Shown here: positions 1-6,890 of the stretch, piece by piece | How the letters are laid out: each line of letters begins with the position of its first letter | How positions within the stretch are numbered: position 1 is the stretch's first letter | Source of the DNA: Fidelibacterota bacterium TMED108 | GTDB lineage: Bacteria; Fidelibacterota; Marinisomatia; Marinisomatales; TCS55 | Length of the DNA stretch: 12,151 bases | Reading direction: 5' to 3' | NCBI GenBank assembly: GCA_002172545.1 | Contig: NHFJ01000007.1 | Span: 1-12,151, forward strand | Notes under the pieces: model-generated | Told to the model about the DNA's origin: nothing | The model's input: only the letters and a program-made list of their open reading frames with translations | The model's database searches: none | Made by a program: the position numbers and the translations under genes

Positions 1-3000
1 AGATCAAAACGGGCATTATACTTAACTTTCCAACCTTCTGTAAGTTGCATGGTTGAGTTAGAAGACATCCAAAATGTTTTTTGTGAATTATTTGGATTTG
101 CATTATTAAATGAAAAGCTAAACGAAGCACTTGTTGACCATAGATCGAGTGGTGATGCATTTTTTGATTCTGAGGAAATTCCTTCAATTAATCCAGGTAA
201 ATTAGCTCCATCAATCCTATCATTTGCATTTGTAGTATCAATTTCGGAAGTAGTATCAATTTCATTAGAAAAATTTCTACGTTTTCCAGAAAACTTTAGA
301 CCGGTAGAGAATCGTGCATTAATTAATCTAGGGGAGGGCATTCCCCCTGATTTTCTAATTTTGTTGATTCTAACATTATTTTCCGTGTCAAAGTCATACC
401 AGTCATGGGTCATTGAGAAGTCCAGGTTTAGCTTTTGACGAATGTTTGCTCGCAGTGAAGAATTAAGATTGCCCCAATTATACTGGTCTAAAACCAAATT
501 CTTGCTAGTACTCAGTCTCCAAGAAAATAGATCTCTTTTTACCTCTTGGTCATTTTCCTTAATCTTTGCTTGAAAAACATTATTTAAAGAAAAGTTTACA
601 GATTGATTCTCACCTTTTGGGGTTCCCCCAGCAAGCGTTCCAGAGAATCTATCAAAATAAACCACATCACCATTATCTTGCTCTATTGCTTCATAGTAGT
701 TTGGATTTCTACCAAAAACCTCTTTGGAAAAATCGGGTCTAAATGAGTATCCTATTGATGGAGATGCAACATGGCGAATTGAGCTTACATTTCCTATCTC
801 AATTGGAAATAATCCATAAACCTGTGTGTTCATATTAAGATTAAATGAGCCAGTAGTTCTGCTTGCAAAGCCTAAGACTTCGTTTTTGTTAATCTGACCC
901 GATGAATCTACATACCCAGAATAAGACCTATTGACCCAATCAGATTTCAATGAAAGATTGGGTGAAATATTAAAGTATTTAAAGATTTTTGATGACATAT
1001 TTAGACCCGATGAATGCGAAATAACATAATCAGAAAAAGTTTTTTCTTCAATATCGCTGTTTGAATCCAAGGCCCATCTGTATGAATTTGTAGAATCATT
1101 CATTGCGTATTGTTCGGCCTCGTAAAAATATTTTTGATTATTCGTAAATCGTGAAGAGTAGTTATAGTTAATATTATTATACCAACTTTTATTTTTTGCC
1201 TTTGTAGGAAATAAAGCGCGCTGACTATGAGAAAAAGCCATTTGCGGAAGAACATTATTTGATAGATTTATTTGCTGACCGCTGCGAGTGGGTGAGGTGT
1301 AAAATGGTGAGGTTGGGTCAATTTTTTGTTCGGCCATAAGGTCTCTTCTGCTGGACAAGTTGATGCTTAAGCTGTTTCGAGATTCGGGCCAACGTTTAGA
1401 GTATGTTGCATTTGAAACCGCTTGTTGATTTAGTCTTTTTTGCTGCTCGATCCCAGTTCTTCGATTGTAATCACCGCTCGAATAGTAACTCGCATTTACA
1501 GATGCTGATTGATTGTTTCTAAGCTGCTGCCTATGGTTCCACCTAACCACATAATCGCTTTGTCGATTTTTTCCGAGATTAAAAATATCCCTTTCCTCTG
1601 TTGGGGTTGAGCTGGAAAATCGCTGTTTTGTTTCAAGATCAATATTTCCAGAAAAGCTGTATTTTTTTGAGTAGTTGTTTTTAGATCGCAATGTGATTCC
1701 ATCGCGATCATAAAAACTCATGGTAAGTTTTGTATCAAAGTATTCGCTACCAGCCCAGTAATAACCGAGTCCATTAACATACCCGCCCCAGCGAGCATCA
1801 GTACCGTACGAAGGCATAATCCACCCAGAATTCCTTCTACCTTTTTGATGGGGAAAAACTCCAAATGGCAAACCAAAAATTGGAATATTTGCAATATGAA
1901 GAATAATTGGTCTTGCAACAACCTTGTCTTCATTTATCATTTTCATTTTGTTCATATGAAAATGAAAATGGGGATGTTCAAGATCGCAGGTAGTATAAAT
2001 CGCATCTTCGGCATAAAAGATATCCATATCTTGGTTTCGTATTTCTTCGCCATGATAGTATCCATCTTCAGCTTTGGTTTTACCCTTTGTCACTTTGCCT
2101 TGACGTGTTTCTAGATTGTATAGCATCGAATCACCGGTGAGCGGTTCTTTGTCTGCTTCTATCATCGAAGGCATCAAAAAACCATATGTCGAATCACGCT
2201 CAGAAATTGGGGTGGCTTTTAACAAATTTTTATTCCATTCCATATTAATAAATCCTGCAGACAGATTTACATCGGTATACTCAATATCAGCTTCTCCATG
2301 GAGATCCATATATTCACCAGCTATATCGTATTCGATATCTTCAGAGGAATAGATAACCGGGCCTTCGACATCACCTGTTGTTGAGTCAGGTGTGTAGGTT
2401 CCCTGTGAACCTCCAGCTACAAAAATTTGATTTAACTCTTTGCTGTCAAATTTCATACTGATCGTATCCCCAGAAACCAAATTCTTCCCTTGATAAACTG
2501 AATCTTCAAATAGGTGATATAGCGTGGTTGCCATACCTTCAAGACGAAGAGAATCGAGTGATCCATCTACAAAGAAACCTTGAAGAGTTGAGCCTGTCAT
2601 ATCATTGATAAAATTAGCCGTATCTGCGCGCGTAATTGTGTCATTATCTACGATCTCGAGCCATTCTCTTATACCGTTTGATGGATTAGTAGCCTTTGCA
2701 TTTTTTGGGATAAAGATGCTTTCTAAAACGTCATCATTGTACGTTAGGAAAATTTCATTTCCTGAAATTGTTTGATCATTATCAATTATCTTAGGGTTTA
2801 TTCTAAGAGATGTTTTTCCGTTTTGACGATCATAAATCGCCTCGCCACATGTCGCGATACGCCCATCTTCATTAATGGTAACATTTCCTTTGGCGGAGTA
2901 AGATACCCCAGATGATTCTGGGTATTTTTTATATTCAATCATGTCGCCAGTGATTATTTGATTTTCTTGTTTGAGACTAGTATTCCCGTTTGCAGAACCG

Positions 3001-3401
3001 CTATCAATTTCTGAAAAATAAAATAGCGTATCAGCAACTAAACTATAGGTTGAATCCCAAACTTCAGCATTGCTGTATGCAATCAATATATCTTTAGGAG
3101 AATCAATGTAAAGCGAGTCAGAGACTAAATTTTGGTCTTTTTGATCCATGGTGACTTTTCCAAACAAAAAACCTTCTTGAGTTTTTTTATTGAATCTCGC
3201 CCAATCGCAACGCAAAACCATATCTCCTTTTTTAAAAATAACGTTTCCTTTTAAATACTGCATTGATACGCCTTTTAATGTGATGTTTTCTAGCGTATCT
3301 GCTCTTTGAAGTTTGAGGCGATTATCTGTTTGCGCATACGAGTACGCAATCAAAAAAAGACATAAATATATTTTGCTAGTTTTTATAAGCCCTGCAATCA
3401 T
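1..3401 (-). CDS. lptD: LptD/OstA-family LPS-assembly outer-membrane protein (partial, C-terminus off left edge)
   Basis: Reading the minus strand from ATG 3401 gives 1133 codons with no stop, running off the window at position 1. In LptD proteins the periplasmic part receives LPS from the Lpt bridge and the beta-barrel inserts it into the outer-membrane outer leaflet. The N-terminus is a signal peptide ending SYA|Q (about residue 24). Residues about 25-480 are beta-rich repeats of the OstA/LptA jelly-roll type. Around residues 475-535 come the LptD hallmarks: a TTCD...PHFHFHM stretch, then PIFGLPFGVFPHQKGRRNSG followed by W-IMPSYG, matching the family's P-x-F/Y...P-x-D-R-R-x-S/T-G-F-x-x-P-S-x-G core. 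The rest alternates polar and aromatic residues as in a barrel (many N, S, Y). The protein is longer than the roughly 780-950 residues usual for LptD. ATG 3401 is the first start after an in-frame TAA six codons upstream; no SD is visible. Family assignment is strong; the exact role is inferred. Confidence 0.88.
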   Translation of the reverse strand, partial: MIAGLIKTSKIYLCLFLIAYSYAQTDNRLKLQRADTLENITLKGVSMQYLKGNVIFKKGDMVLRCDWARFNKKTQEGFLFGKVTMDQKDQNLVSDSLYIDSPKDILIAYSNAEVWDSTYSLVADTLFYFSEIDSGSANGNTSLKQENQIITGDMIEYKKYPESSGVSYSAKGNVTINEDGRIATCGEAIYDRQNGKTSLRINPKIIDNDQTISGNEIFLTYNDDVLESIFIPKNAKATNPSNGIREWLEIVDNDTITRADTANFINDMTGSTLQGFFVDGSLDSLRLEGMATTLYHLFEDSVYQGKNLVSGDTISMKFDSKELNQIFVAGGSQGTYTPDSTTGDVEGPVIYSSEDIEYDIAGEYMDLHGEADIEYTDVNLSAGFINMEWNKNLLKATPISERDSTYGFLMPSMIEADKEPLTGDSMLYNLETRQGKVTKGKTKAEDGYYHGEEIRNQDMDIFYAEDAIYTTCDLEHPHFHFHMNKMKMINEDKVVARPIILHIANIPIFGLPFGVFPHQKGRRNSGWIMPSYGTDARWGGYVNGLGYYWAGSEYFDTKLTMSFYDRDGITLRSKNNYSKKYSFSGNIDLETKQRFSSSTPTEERDIFNLGKNRQSDYVVRWNHRQQLRNNQSASVNASYYSSGDYNRRTGIEQQKRLNQQAVSNATYSKRWPESRNSLSINLSSRRDLMAEQKIDPTSPFYTSPTRSGQQINLSNNVLPQMAFSHSQRALFPTKAKNKSWYNNINYNYSSRFTNNQKYFYEAEQYAMNDSTNSYRWALDSNSDIEEKTFSDYVISHSSGLNMSSKIFKYFNISPNLSLKSDWVNRSYSGYVDSSGQINKNEVLGFASRTTGSFNLNMNTQVYGLFPIEIGNVSSIRHVASPSIGYSFRPDFSKEVFGRNPNYYEAIEQDNGDVVYFDRFSGTLAGGTPKGENQSVNFSLNNVFQAKIKENDQEVKRDLFSWRLSTSKNLVLDQYNWGNLNSSLRANIRQKLNLDFSMTHDWYDFDTENNVRINKIRKSGGMPSPRLINARFSTGLKFSGKRRNFSNEIDTTSEIDTTNANDRIDGANLPGLIEGISSESKNASPLDLWSTSASFSFSFNNANPNNSQKTFWMSSNSTMQLTEGWKVKYNARFD

Positions 3402-3424
3402 TACGATTAGGTTTTTTTAAGTTC

Positions 3425-3449
3425 GGATCAAATTTAATACGCTTGATCC
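3425..3449. promoter_or_regulatory. Inverted repeat overlapping a Bacteroidetes-like -7 box upstream of lptD
   Basis: A perfect 7-bp inverted repeat, GGATCAA (3425-3431) and TTGATCC (3443-3449), is separated by 11 nt. On the minus strand, positions 3436-3429 read TAAATTTG, an exact match to the Bacteroidetes primary-sigma -7 consensus TAnnTTTG. It lies about 28 nt before the lptD ATG and partly inside one arm of the repeat. No convincing TTG -33 element stands 19-21 nt upstream of it. An operator over the lptD promoter is an inference. Confidence 0.4.
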
Positions 3450-3472
3450 CATATAATTGTTTCCTTTCTAGT

Positions 3473-3492
3473 GTTAAGATAAAATACTTAAC
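3473..3492. repeat. Short inverted repeat in the lptD/FKBP divergent intergenic region
   Basis: GTTAAG (3473-3478) and CTTAAC (3487-3492) form a perfect 6-bp inverted repeat around an A/T-only 8-nt centre. The centre contains TAAAAT (3480-3485), which could be a weak -10 for the FKBP gene, with a poor TTGTTT -35 (3457-3462) 17 nt upstream. It may be a regulator site, but in DNA this AT-rich it may also be chance. Confidence 0.3.
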
Positions 3493-3557
3493 CATAAATT
3501 TAAGGAAAATCTTATCGTTCAATTAATGTAAACTTTGCAATAGAAATTGGAGAAAAA

Positions 3558-3962
3558 ATGAAAATTAATTGGCAAATTATTACGTTTGCAGTAATGTTAA
3601 TTGCAGTTAGCTGCAGTAAGGAAAAACAAACAATGAGCAATGGATTAGTAATAGAAGATTTAAAAATTGGTGATGGTCAAGAGGTTGAAAAATTCAACAT
3701 AGTCACTGTTAATTATACAGGCCTATTAGAAAATGGTACAAAATTTGACTCATCTTTAAACCCGGGAAGAACCCCATTCAGGTTTACAGTAGGAGCAGGT
3801 CAAGTAATTAAAGGTTGGGATGAAGGTCTTATGGGTATGAAAATTGGCGGTAAACGCAAGCTGACCATACCTCCAGAACTTGGCTATGGAAGTAGAGATA
3901 ATGGTCCTATTCCTGCTAATTCAACACTAATATTTGAAATAGACCTACTTACTATTGAATGA
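3558..3962 (+). CDS. FKBP-type peptidyl-prolyl cis-trans isomerase, lipoprotein
   Basis: The product (134 aa) is a single-domain FKBP prolyl isomerase, an enzyme that speeds proline cis-trans isomerisation during folding. The N-terminus is a lipoprotein signal, with Cys19 after LIAVS, so the protein is probably lipid-anchored and acts in the periplasm. The FKBP domain spans about residues 28-134. Active-site residues of the family are present: Y53 (NYTG), F63-D64 (KFDSS), F74/F76 (PFRF), V83-I84 (GQVIKGWDEGL), W87, Y110 (LGYGS) and F126 (LIFEIDLL). A GGAG motif (3549-3552) sits 5 nt before the ATG, one of the clearest SD sequences in the window. It is divergent from lptD and followed after 20 bp by an unknown small gene and then a MAPEG gene, probably co-transcribed. 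Its substrates are unknown; outer-membrane proteins are possible. Family assignment is very secure. Confidence 0.95.
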   Translation: MKINWQIITFAVMLIAVSCSKEKQTMSNGLVIEDLKIGDGQEVEKFNIVTVNYTGLLENGTKFDSSLNPGRTPFRFTVGAGQVIKGWDEGLMGMKIGGKRKLTIPPELGYGSRDNGPIPANSTLIFEIDLLTIE

Positions 3963-3982
3963 TTAACTAACAATTAAACTCT

Positions 3983-4426
3983 ATGAAGAGAAATACCTTA
4001 GAACTTGTTGGATTTGTCAGTGTGATTGCCTCTTTAATATTTGTAGGGATGGAGATACGACAAAATACAACTGCAGTCCGAGGTTCAACCAATCAGGCTA
4101 TATCTGATCAAGCGACTGAACTTTATCTTGCCATGGCAACTGATCGAAACATTGCCCGCTTAACTGTTAGGCTGTACGATGGCGCCTTAAGGAAGGATTT
4201 TGATCCAGTGGACGATATGCAATTATTTTTAACTGTTATGACTGGTCTTCGTAGGGTGGAAAATATCTTTCTTCAATTAGAGGATAACATTCTAGATGAA
4301 AGAGCTTTTGATAGAATAGGTCTGAGCTTTTATCGATCCAACTATGGCCGTGAAATATGGGAGACGAACAAACAGTTTTTTGATCGAAAGTTTGTTCCTT
4401 TCTTTGAAAAATTATTAGATGAATAA
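3983..4426 (+). CDS. Small single-pass membrane protein of unknown function
   Basis: I cannot assign a function. The product is 147 aa. It starts with a short basic stretch and one transmembrane helix (about residues 6-23, LVGFVSVIASLIFVGMEI), followed by a soluble, helical, charged domain. The junction VGMEIRQNTTAVRGST resembles a recurrent but uncharacterised group of short proteins in marine bacteria that have a G-x-x-I-R-x-N-T-x-A-x-R motif just after the membrane helix. The rest has evenly spaced aromatic and acidic residues and no catalytic motif that I recognise. There is no clear SD before the ATG; translation may follow from the FKBP gene 20 bp upstream. The MAPEG gene begins 31 bp downstream, so the three genes look like one transcription unit. 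Coding status is well supported by length and context, function not at all. Confidence 0.8.
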   Translation: MKRNTLELVGFVSVIASLIFVGMEIRQNTTAVRGSTNQAISDQATELYLAMATDRNIARLTVRLYDGALRKDFDPVDDMQLFLTVMTGLRRVENIFLQLEDNILDERAFDRIGLSFYRSNYGREIWETNKQFFDRKFVPFFEKLLDE

Positions 4427-4457
4427 TAGTTTTAGGTCCATACCTCAGGTGGGATAA

Positions 4458-4871
4458 GTGCAAAAAATATTAATCATTTATCCAATACTCCCTGTTGTAT
4501 TACTCAATTTCATAGTGGCGATTCATATGAGGCTAATGGTTCAAAAAGCTATAAAGTCAAGGGAGGTCAGGTATAGGTGGTTTAGGGTTTATGAAGGAGC
4601 GGCGCCAGAATATATGTTAATGGCGCGTGACCACTATAAAGGGTTTTTTGAAATACCAATTTTATTTTACCTATTATGTGTAATTCTTTATGTTATAAAT
4701 AGTGTTGATACAATTGACATATGGTTTGCATGGTTGTTCGTTTTAATGAAGTTTGTGCACAGCTATATAAGGATGACTTCAAATTATGTCCCATATCGGG
4801 CGTATTCATTTTATACGTGTTTTTTTATTTTACTTTGTGGTTGGGTGAATTTAGCGATTAAAGTATTTTAA
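4458..4871 (+). CDS. MAPEG-family integral membrane protein
   Basis: The product (137 aa) has four hydrophobic segments (about residues 3-25, 62-84, 86-107 and 115-136), the layout of the MAPEG superfamily, whose characterised members are membrane enzymes of glutathione and eicosanoid metabolism. Typical family landmarks are a central R-D-H-Y-K-G-F-F-E-I-P-I-L-F-Y block (about residues 57-71), equivalent to the bacterial N-x-x-E-x-P-x-L-F-Y motif, and H-S-Y-I-R-M-T-S-N-Y-V-P-Y-R (about 104-117) before the last helix. The Asn usually three residues before the motif's Glu is Gly here, so enzymatic activity is uncertain. The start is GTG, supported by AGGTGG (4447-4452) 5 nt upstream. It is last in the FKBP cluster and followed by the tRNA gene 23 bp later. 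Bacterial MAPEG proteins of this short type are mostly uncharacterised, so substrate and role remain open. Confidence 0.82.
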   Translation: MQKILIIYPILPVVLLNFIVAIHMRLMVQKAIKSREVRYRWFRVYEGAAPEYMLMARDHYKGFFEIPILFYLLCVILYVINSVDTIDIWFAWLFVLMKFVHSYIRMTSNYVPYRAYSFYTCFFILLCGWVNLAIKVF

Positions 4872-4894
4872 CTTAAATCTGAGTAGAGATAATT

Positions 4895-4967
<73 letters not shown>

Positions 4968-4981
4968 CAACTTTAGTTTAA

Positions 4982-5020
4982 TCTAAATCTAAAAATTTAG
5001 AATTTCTATTTTCTTTTTAT
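4982..5020 (+). terminator. Possible weak terminator after tRNA-Thr
   Basis: TCTAAAT (4982-4988) and ATTTAGA (4995-5001) form a 7-bp AT-rich stem with a 6-nt loop, followed on the plus strand by a T-rich run (about 5003-5020, with a few C and A). It would end the FKBP-MAPEG-tRNA transcript just before the convergent YidD-like gene. The stem has only one G-C pair per arm, so the call is tentative. Confidence 0.4.
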
Positions 5021-5647
5021 ATTTTCAGGTTCAGGTTTTGGACCTGACTGATAATAATTAGCGGTTCGATAAGCTCCATAAATTTCTCCCCCATATGAGA
5101 TTAGTGCTATTCCAATATAGAAAGGAGAAAAGGCGCTTCCATTTTTAACACTTCTTTGAGCAACTTGAATCGTAAGAGATGAAAGTAGTAAGCCATAAAT
5201 TCCATCCATAATCAGTCGCCCACCATAAACTCTGCCTGATCCTGGAACGATAGCTGATAAAGTTGCTGCGAAGAGCGGAGATTTTTTATTGGTGCTTGGG
5301 AAATAATTAACAGGGTCAACCAGCCTATTATCAGAAGAGTAAAAACCACCCATTTTATTATGATGGAATGCAGCTGATTCATTGCATCTAATTATTCTAT
5401 CATAGGTTACCATTGATCCTAAGGCAGCTCCCTTTGAATGAATTGCTTGAGCTCCGTACAACGAGCAATTTGGAGAATATTGACACCCAATAGCATCAGA
5501 GTTGTAGGACAGTCTTTGCCATTTTGTTATGGGGTAAAGGAACATTTTTTGTAGTAGGTTGTTATTAGAGTCATGAAAAAGTGAATCTGCGGGGTATTGA
5601 CTAAATACGCTCGCACTAAGTAAAAATATGTTGATTAAAGATTTCAT
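5006..5647 (-). CDS. Exported YidD-like protein with hydrophobic C-terminal domain
   Basis: The product is 213 aa from ATG 5647. Residues 1-17 form a signal peptide (cleavage VFS|Q). Residues about 37-115 match the YidD (DUF37) pattern: PITKWQRLSY, then C55-x-Y-S-P-N-C61-S-x-Y-G-x-x-A-I, K-G-A-A-L-G, R-I-I-R-C88-N and, after a gap, D-P-V. YidD is a small factor that helps YidC/Sec insert membrane proteins. From residue 123 the chain is unlike YidD: hydrophobic, Gly-rich segments (AIVPGSGRVYGGRLIMDGIY and about 174-195) recall the PGxGxxYxG membrane domains common in FCB bacteria. Normal YidD has about 70-85 residues and no cleaved signal, so this is a fusion with probable periplasmic exposure. 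ATG 5647 has GAGGG upstream with only 2 nt between. A TTG at 5656 (three codons longer) has GAGG with 7-nt spacing, so the start is not certain. Function by homology only. Confidence 0.75.
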   Translation of the reverse strand: MKSLINIFLLSASVFSQYPADSLFHDSNNNLLQKMFLYPITKWQRLSYNSDAIGCQYSPNCSLYGAQAIHSKGAALGSMVTYDRIIRCNESAAFHHNKMGGFYSSDNRLVDPVNYFPSTNKKSPLFAATLSAIVPGSGRVYGGRLIMDGIYGLLLSSLTIQVAQRSVKNGSAFSPFYIGIALISYGGEIYGAYRTANYYQSGPKPEPENIKRK

Positions 5648-5660
5648 TACCCTCAATTTT

Positions 5661-5666
5661 AGGCCT
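5661..5666. promoter_or_regulatory. Palindrome giving SD-like AGG on both strands
   Basis: AGGCCT is self-complementary. On the plus strand its AGG lies 4 nt before ATG 5668. On the minus strand the same bases read GAGG, 7 nt before the alternative TTG start at 5656. The two divergent genes thus begin within 11-20 bp of each other. Confidence 0.35.
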
Positions 5667-5667
5667 C

Positions 5668-6600
5668 ATGACATACTTAAAACTAAATAAACTTACTCTT
5701 TTCTTTATTTATCTTTTGACTCTGACGAATGTGTACTCGCAGAGAAATAATCTGTTTGTCATTCATACAAATAATACCAACGGTGCTCTTGAAAACTGCT
5801 ATTGCCCAGATAATCCTTTTGGTTCTATGGAGAAAAGATCTATTTATGTTAGAGATTTTATTAAAAAGAACCCCAATACAATTCTATTGGATGCTGGAGA
5901 TTTTGTTACAATGTCCCAACAAACCCTAAAAGATAGTTTAATCGCAGAAGCGTATGGACTTCTTCCATATGATGCAATTCTATATGGTGATCAAGAACTT
6001 GTATTGGATGCGAGAACCCTAAACCGTTTGCGTGGTCAACTTGGAACAACTCTTGTTGGTACAAATATCGATCGATCCGATTTTTTTACTTCAAAAGTAA
6101 TCAGAAGAAAAGGACTTAGAATTGCAGTGATGGGAATAATGGACCCTTACGCGATTAAATTTTACCCTGATGATATTAAGAAAAGAATACGCCTTTCTGA
6201 TCCTGTTGAGTCTATAAAAAAAGAAATGAAAAAACTTTCCAGCAAAGCTGATATTTTTATTCTACTTACGCATCAAGGATATGATCTTGATGTGGAATTT
6301 GCTAAAAAAATTGATGGATTGGATTTAATAGTTGGTTCTCATAGTCAAACTAAAATTGAATCCCCTAAAGAGGTAAATGACGCATTAATTGTTCAGGCCG
6401 GAAAATCAGGCTATTATGTAGGTATTGTTGAGATCAAAACAAACAGGGGAAAAGTAGTTGAAAAGAGCGGAAGAATTGACACAATGAAATTTGACATGCC
6501 TGATGACCCAAGAATCATGAAAATGATTGAAGAGTATGAATCAAAAACTGGTCGGATGAATATGCGAAAGAAAAAATTAAAAGAAAAAGCCAATGGATAA
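5668..6600 (+). CDS. UshA/5'-nucleotidase-like calcineurin-type metallophosphatase with altered metal-site residues
   Basis: The product (310 aa) has a signal peptide (residues 1-24, NVYS|Q) and should be periplasmic. The fold is recognisable as the N-terminal half of 5'-nucleotidase/UshA enzymes: first strand FVIHTNNTNG (30-39), LLDAGDF (73-79), LYGDQE (105-110), THQG (201-204) and VGSHSQT (222-228). The C-terminal nucleotide-specificity domain of UshA is absent; the chain ends in a short basic tail. The usual D-x-H of the first motif is N36-x-N38, and the usual G-N-H-E is G-D-Q-E (107-110), so several metal ligands are changed, while D78, H202 and H225 remain. A C44-x-C46 pair plus P-F-G-S-M-E-K-R resembles a UshA-like subfamily with E-x-C-x-C...P-x-G...R. 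Substrate is unknown and activity is uncertain. It overlaps the next gene by 8 bp. Confidence 0.78.
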   Translation: MTYLKLNKLTLFFIYLLTLTNVYSQRNNLFVIHTNNTNGALENCYCPDNPFGSMEKRSIYVRDFIKKNPNTILLDAGDFVTMSQQTLKDSLIAEAYGLLPYDAILYGDQELVLDARTLNRLRGQLGTTLVGTNIDRSDFFTSKVIRRKGLRIAVMGIMDPYAIKFYPDDIKKRIRLSDPVESIKKEMKKLSSKADIFILLTHQGYDLDVEFAKKIDGLDLIVGSHSQTKIESPKEVNDALIVQAGKSGYYVGIVEIKTNRGKVVEKSGRIDTMKFDMPDDPRIMKMIEEYESKTGRMNMRKKKLKEKANG

Positions 6601-6886
6601 TCTGGTTGATCTGCTATCGCAAAACCCAACTTATTTAATAGTTGCAGTTGTTTTTTCAGTAATTATTTTATTTAGTGTTGCAAAAAAACTTTTGAAGATA
6701 GCGCTTATAGCAGGCTCGGTATTCGTCTTATGGATAGCTTACTCGGTTTGGACAGGTCAGGAAATTTCCAAGACCCAAGAAGAACTAAAGAAAGCAGGTA
6801 TTGAAAAAGTTGAAGAATTGAAGAAAAGTGCAATTGAGAAAGTTCAAAAAAAGACAGAGGAGGAGTTAGTAAAAAAAATTAAGTAA
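6593..6886 (+). CDS. Small membrane protein with C-terminal coiled coil
   Basis: The product (97 aa) is not a family I recognise. It has two closely spaced hydrophobic segments (about residues 12-29 and 34-53), then a highly charged Lys/Glu helix (about 58-97) with an internal near-repeat, IEKVEELKKSA followed by IEKVQKKTEEE, typical of a coiled coil or amphipathic helix. Its ATG overlaps the end of the metallophosphatase gene (ATGGATAA at 6593-6600), which suggests translational coupling and a shared job at the membrane. There is only a weak purine-rich stretch upstream. Its stop is 4 bp from the stop of the convergent transporter gene. Reading frame, overlap and composition support a real gene; function is unknown. 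Confidence 0.75.
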   Translation: MDNLVDLLSQNPTYLIVAVVFSVIILFSVAKKLLKIALIAGSVFVLWIAYSVWTGQEISKTQEELKKAGIEKVEELKKSAIEKVQKKTEEELVKKIK

Positions 6887-6890
6887 GAGT

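Noticed and set aside
1845..2114. Plus-strand open frame opposite the lptD gene (others at 49-438 and 2116-2352)
   Set aside because: It lies wholly inside the continuous 1133-codon LptD frame on the other strand, and the product has no family features. It is an antisense shadow.
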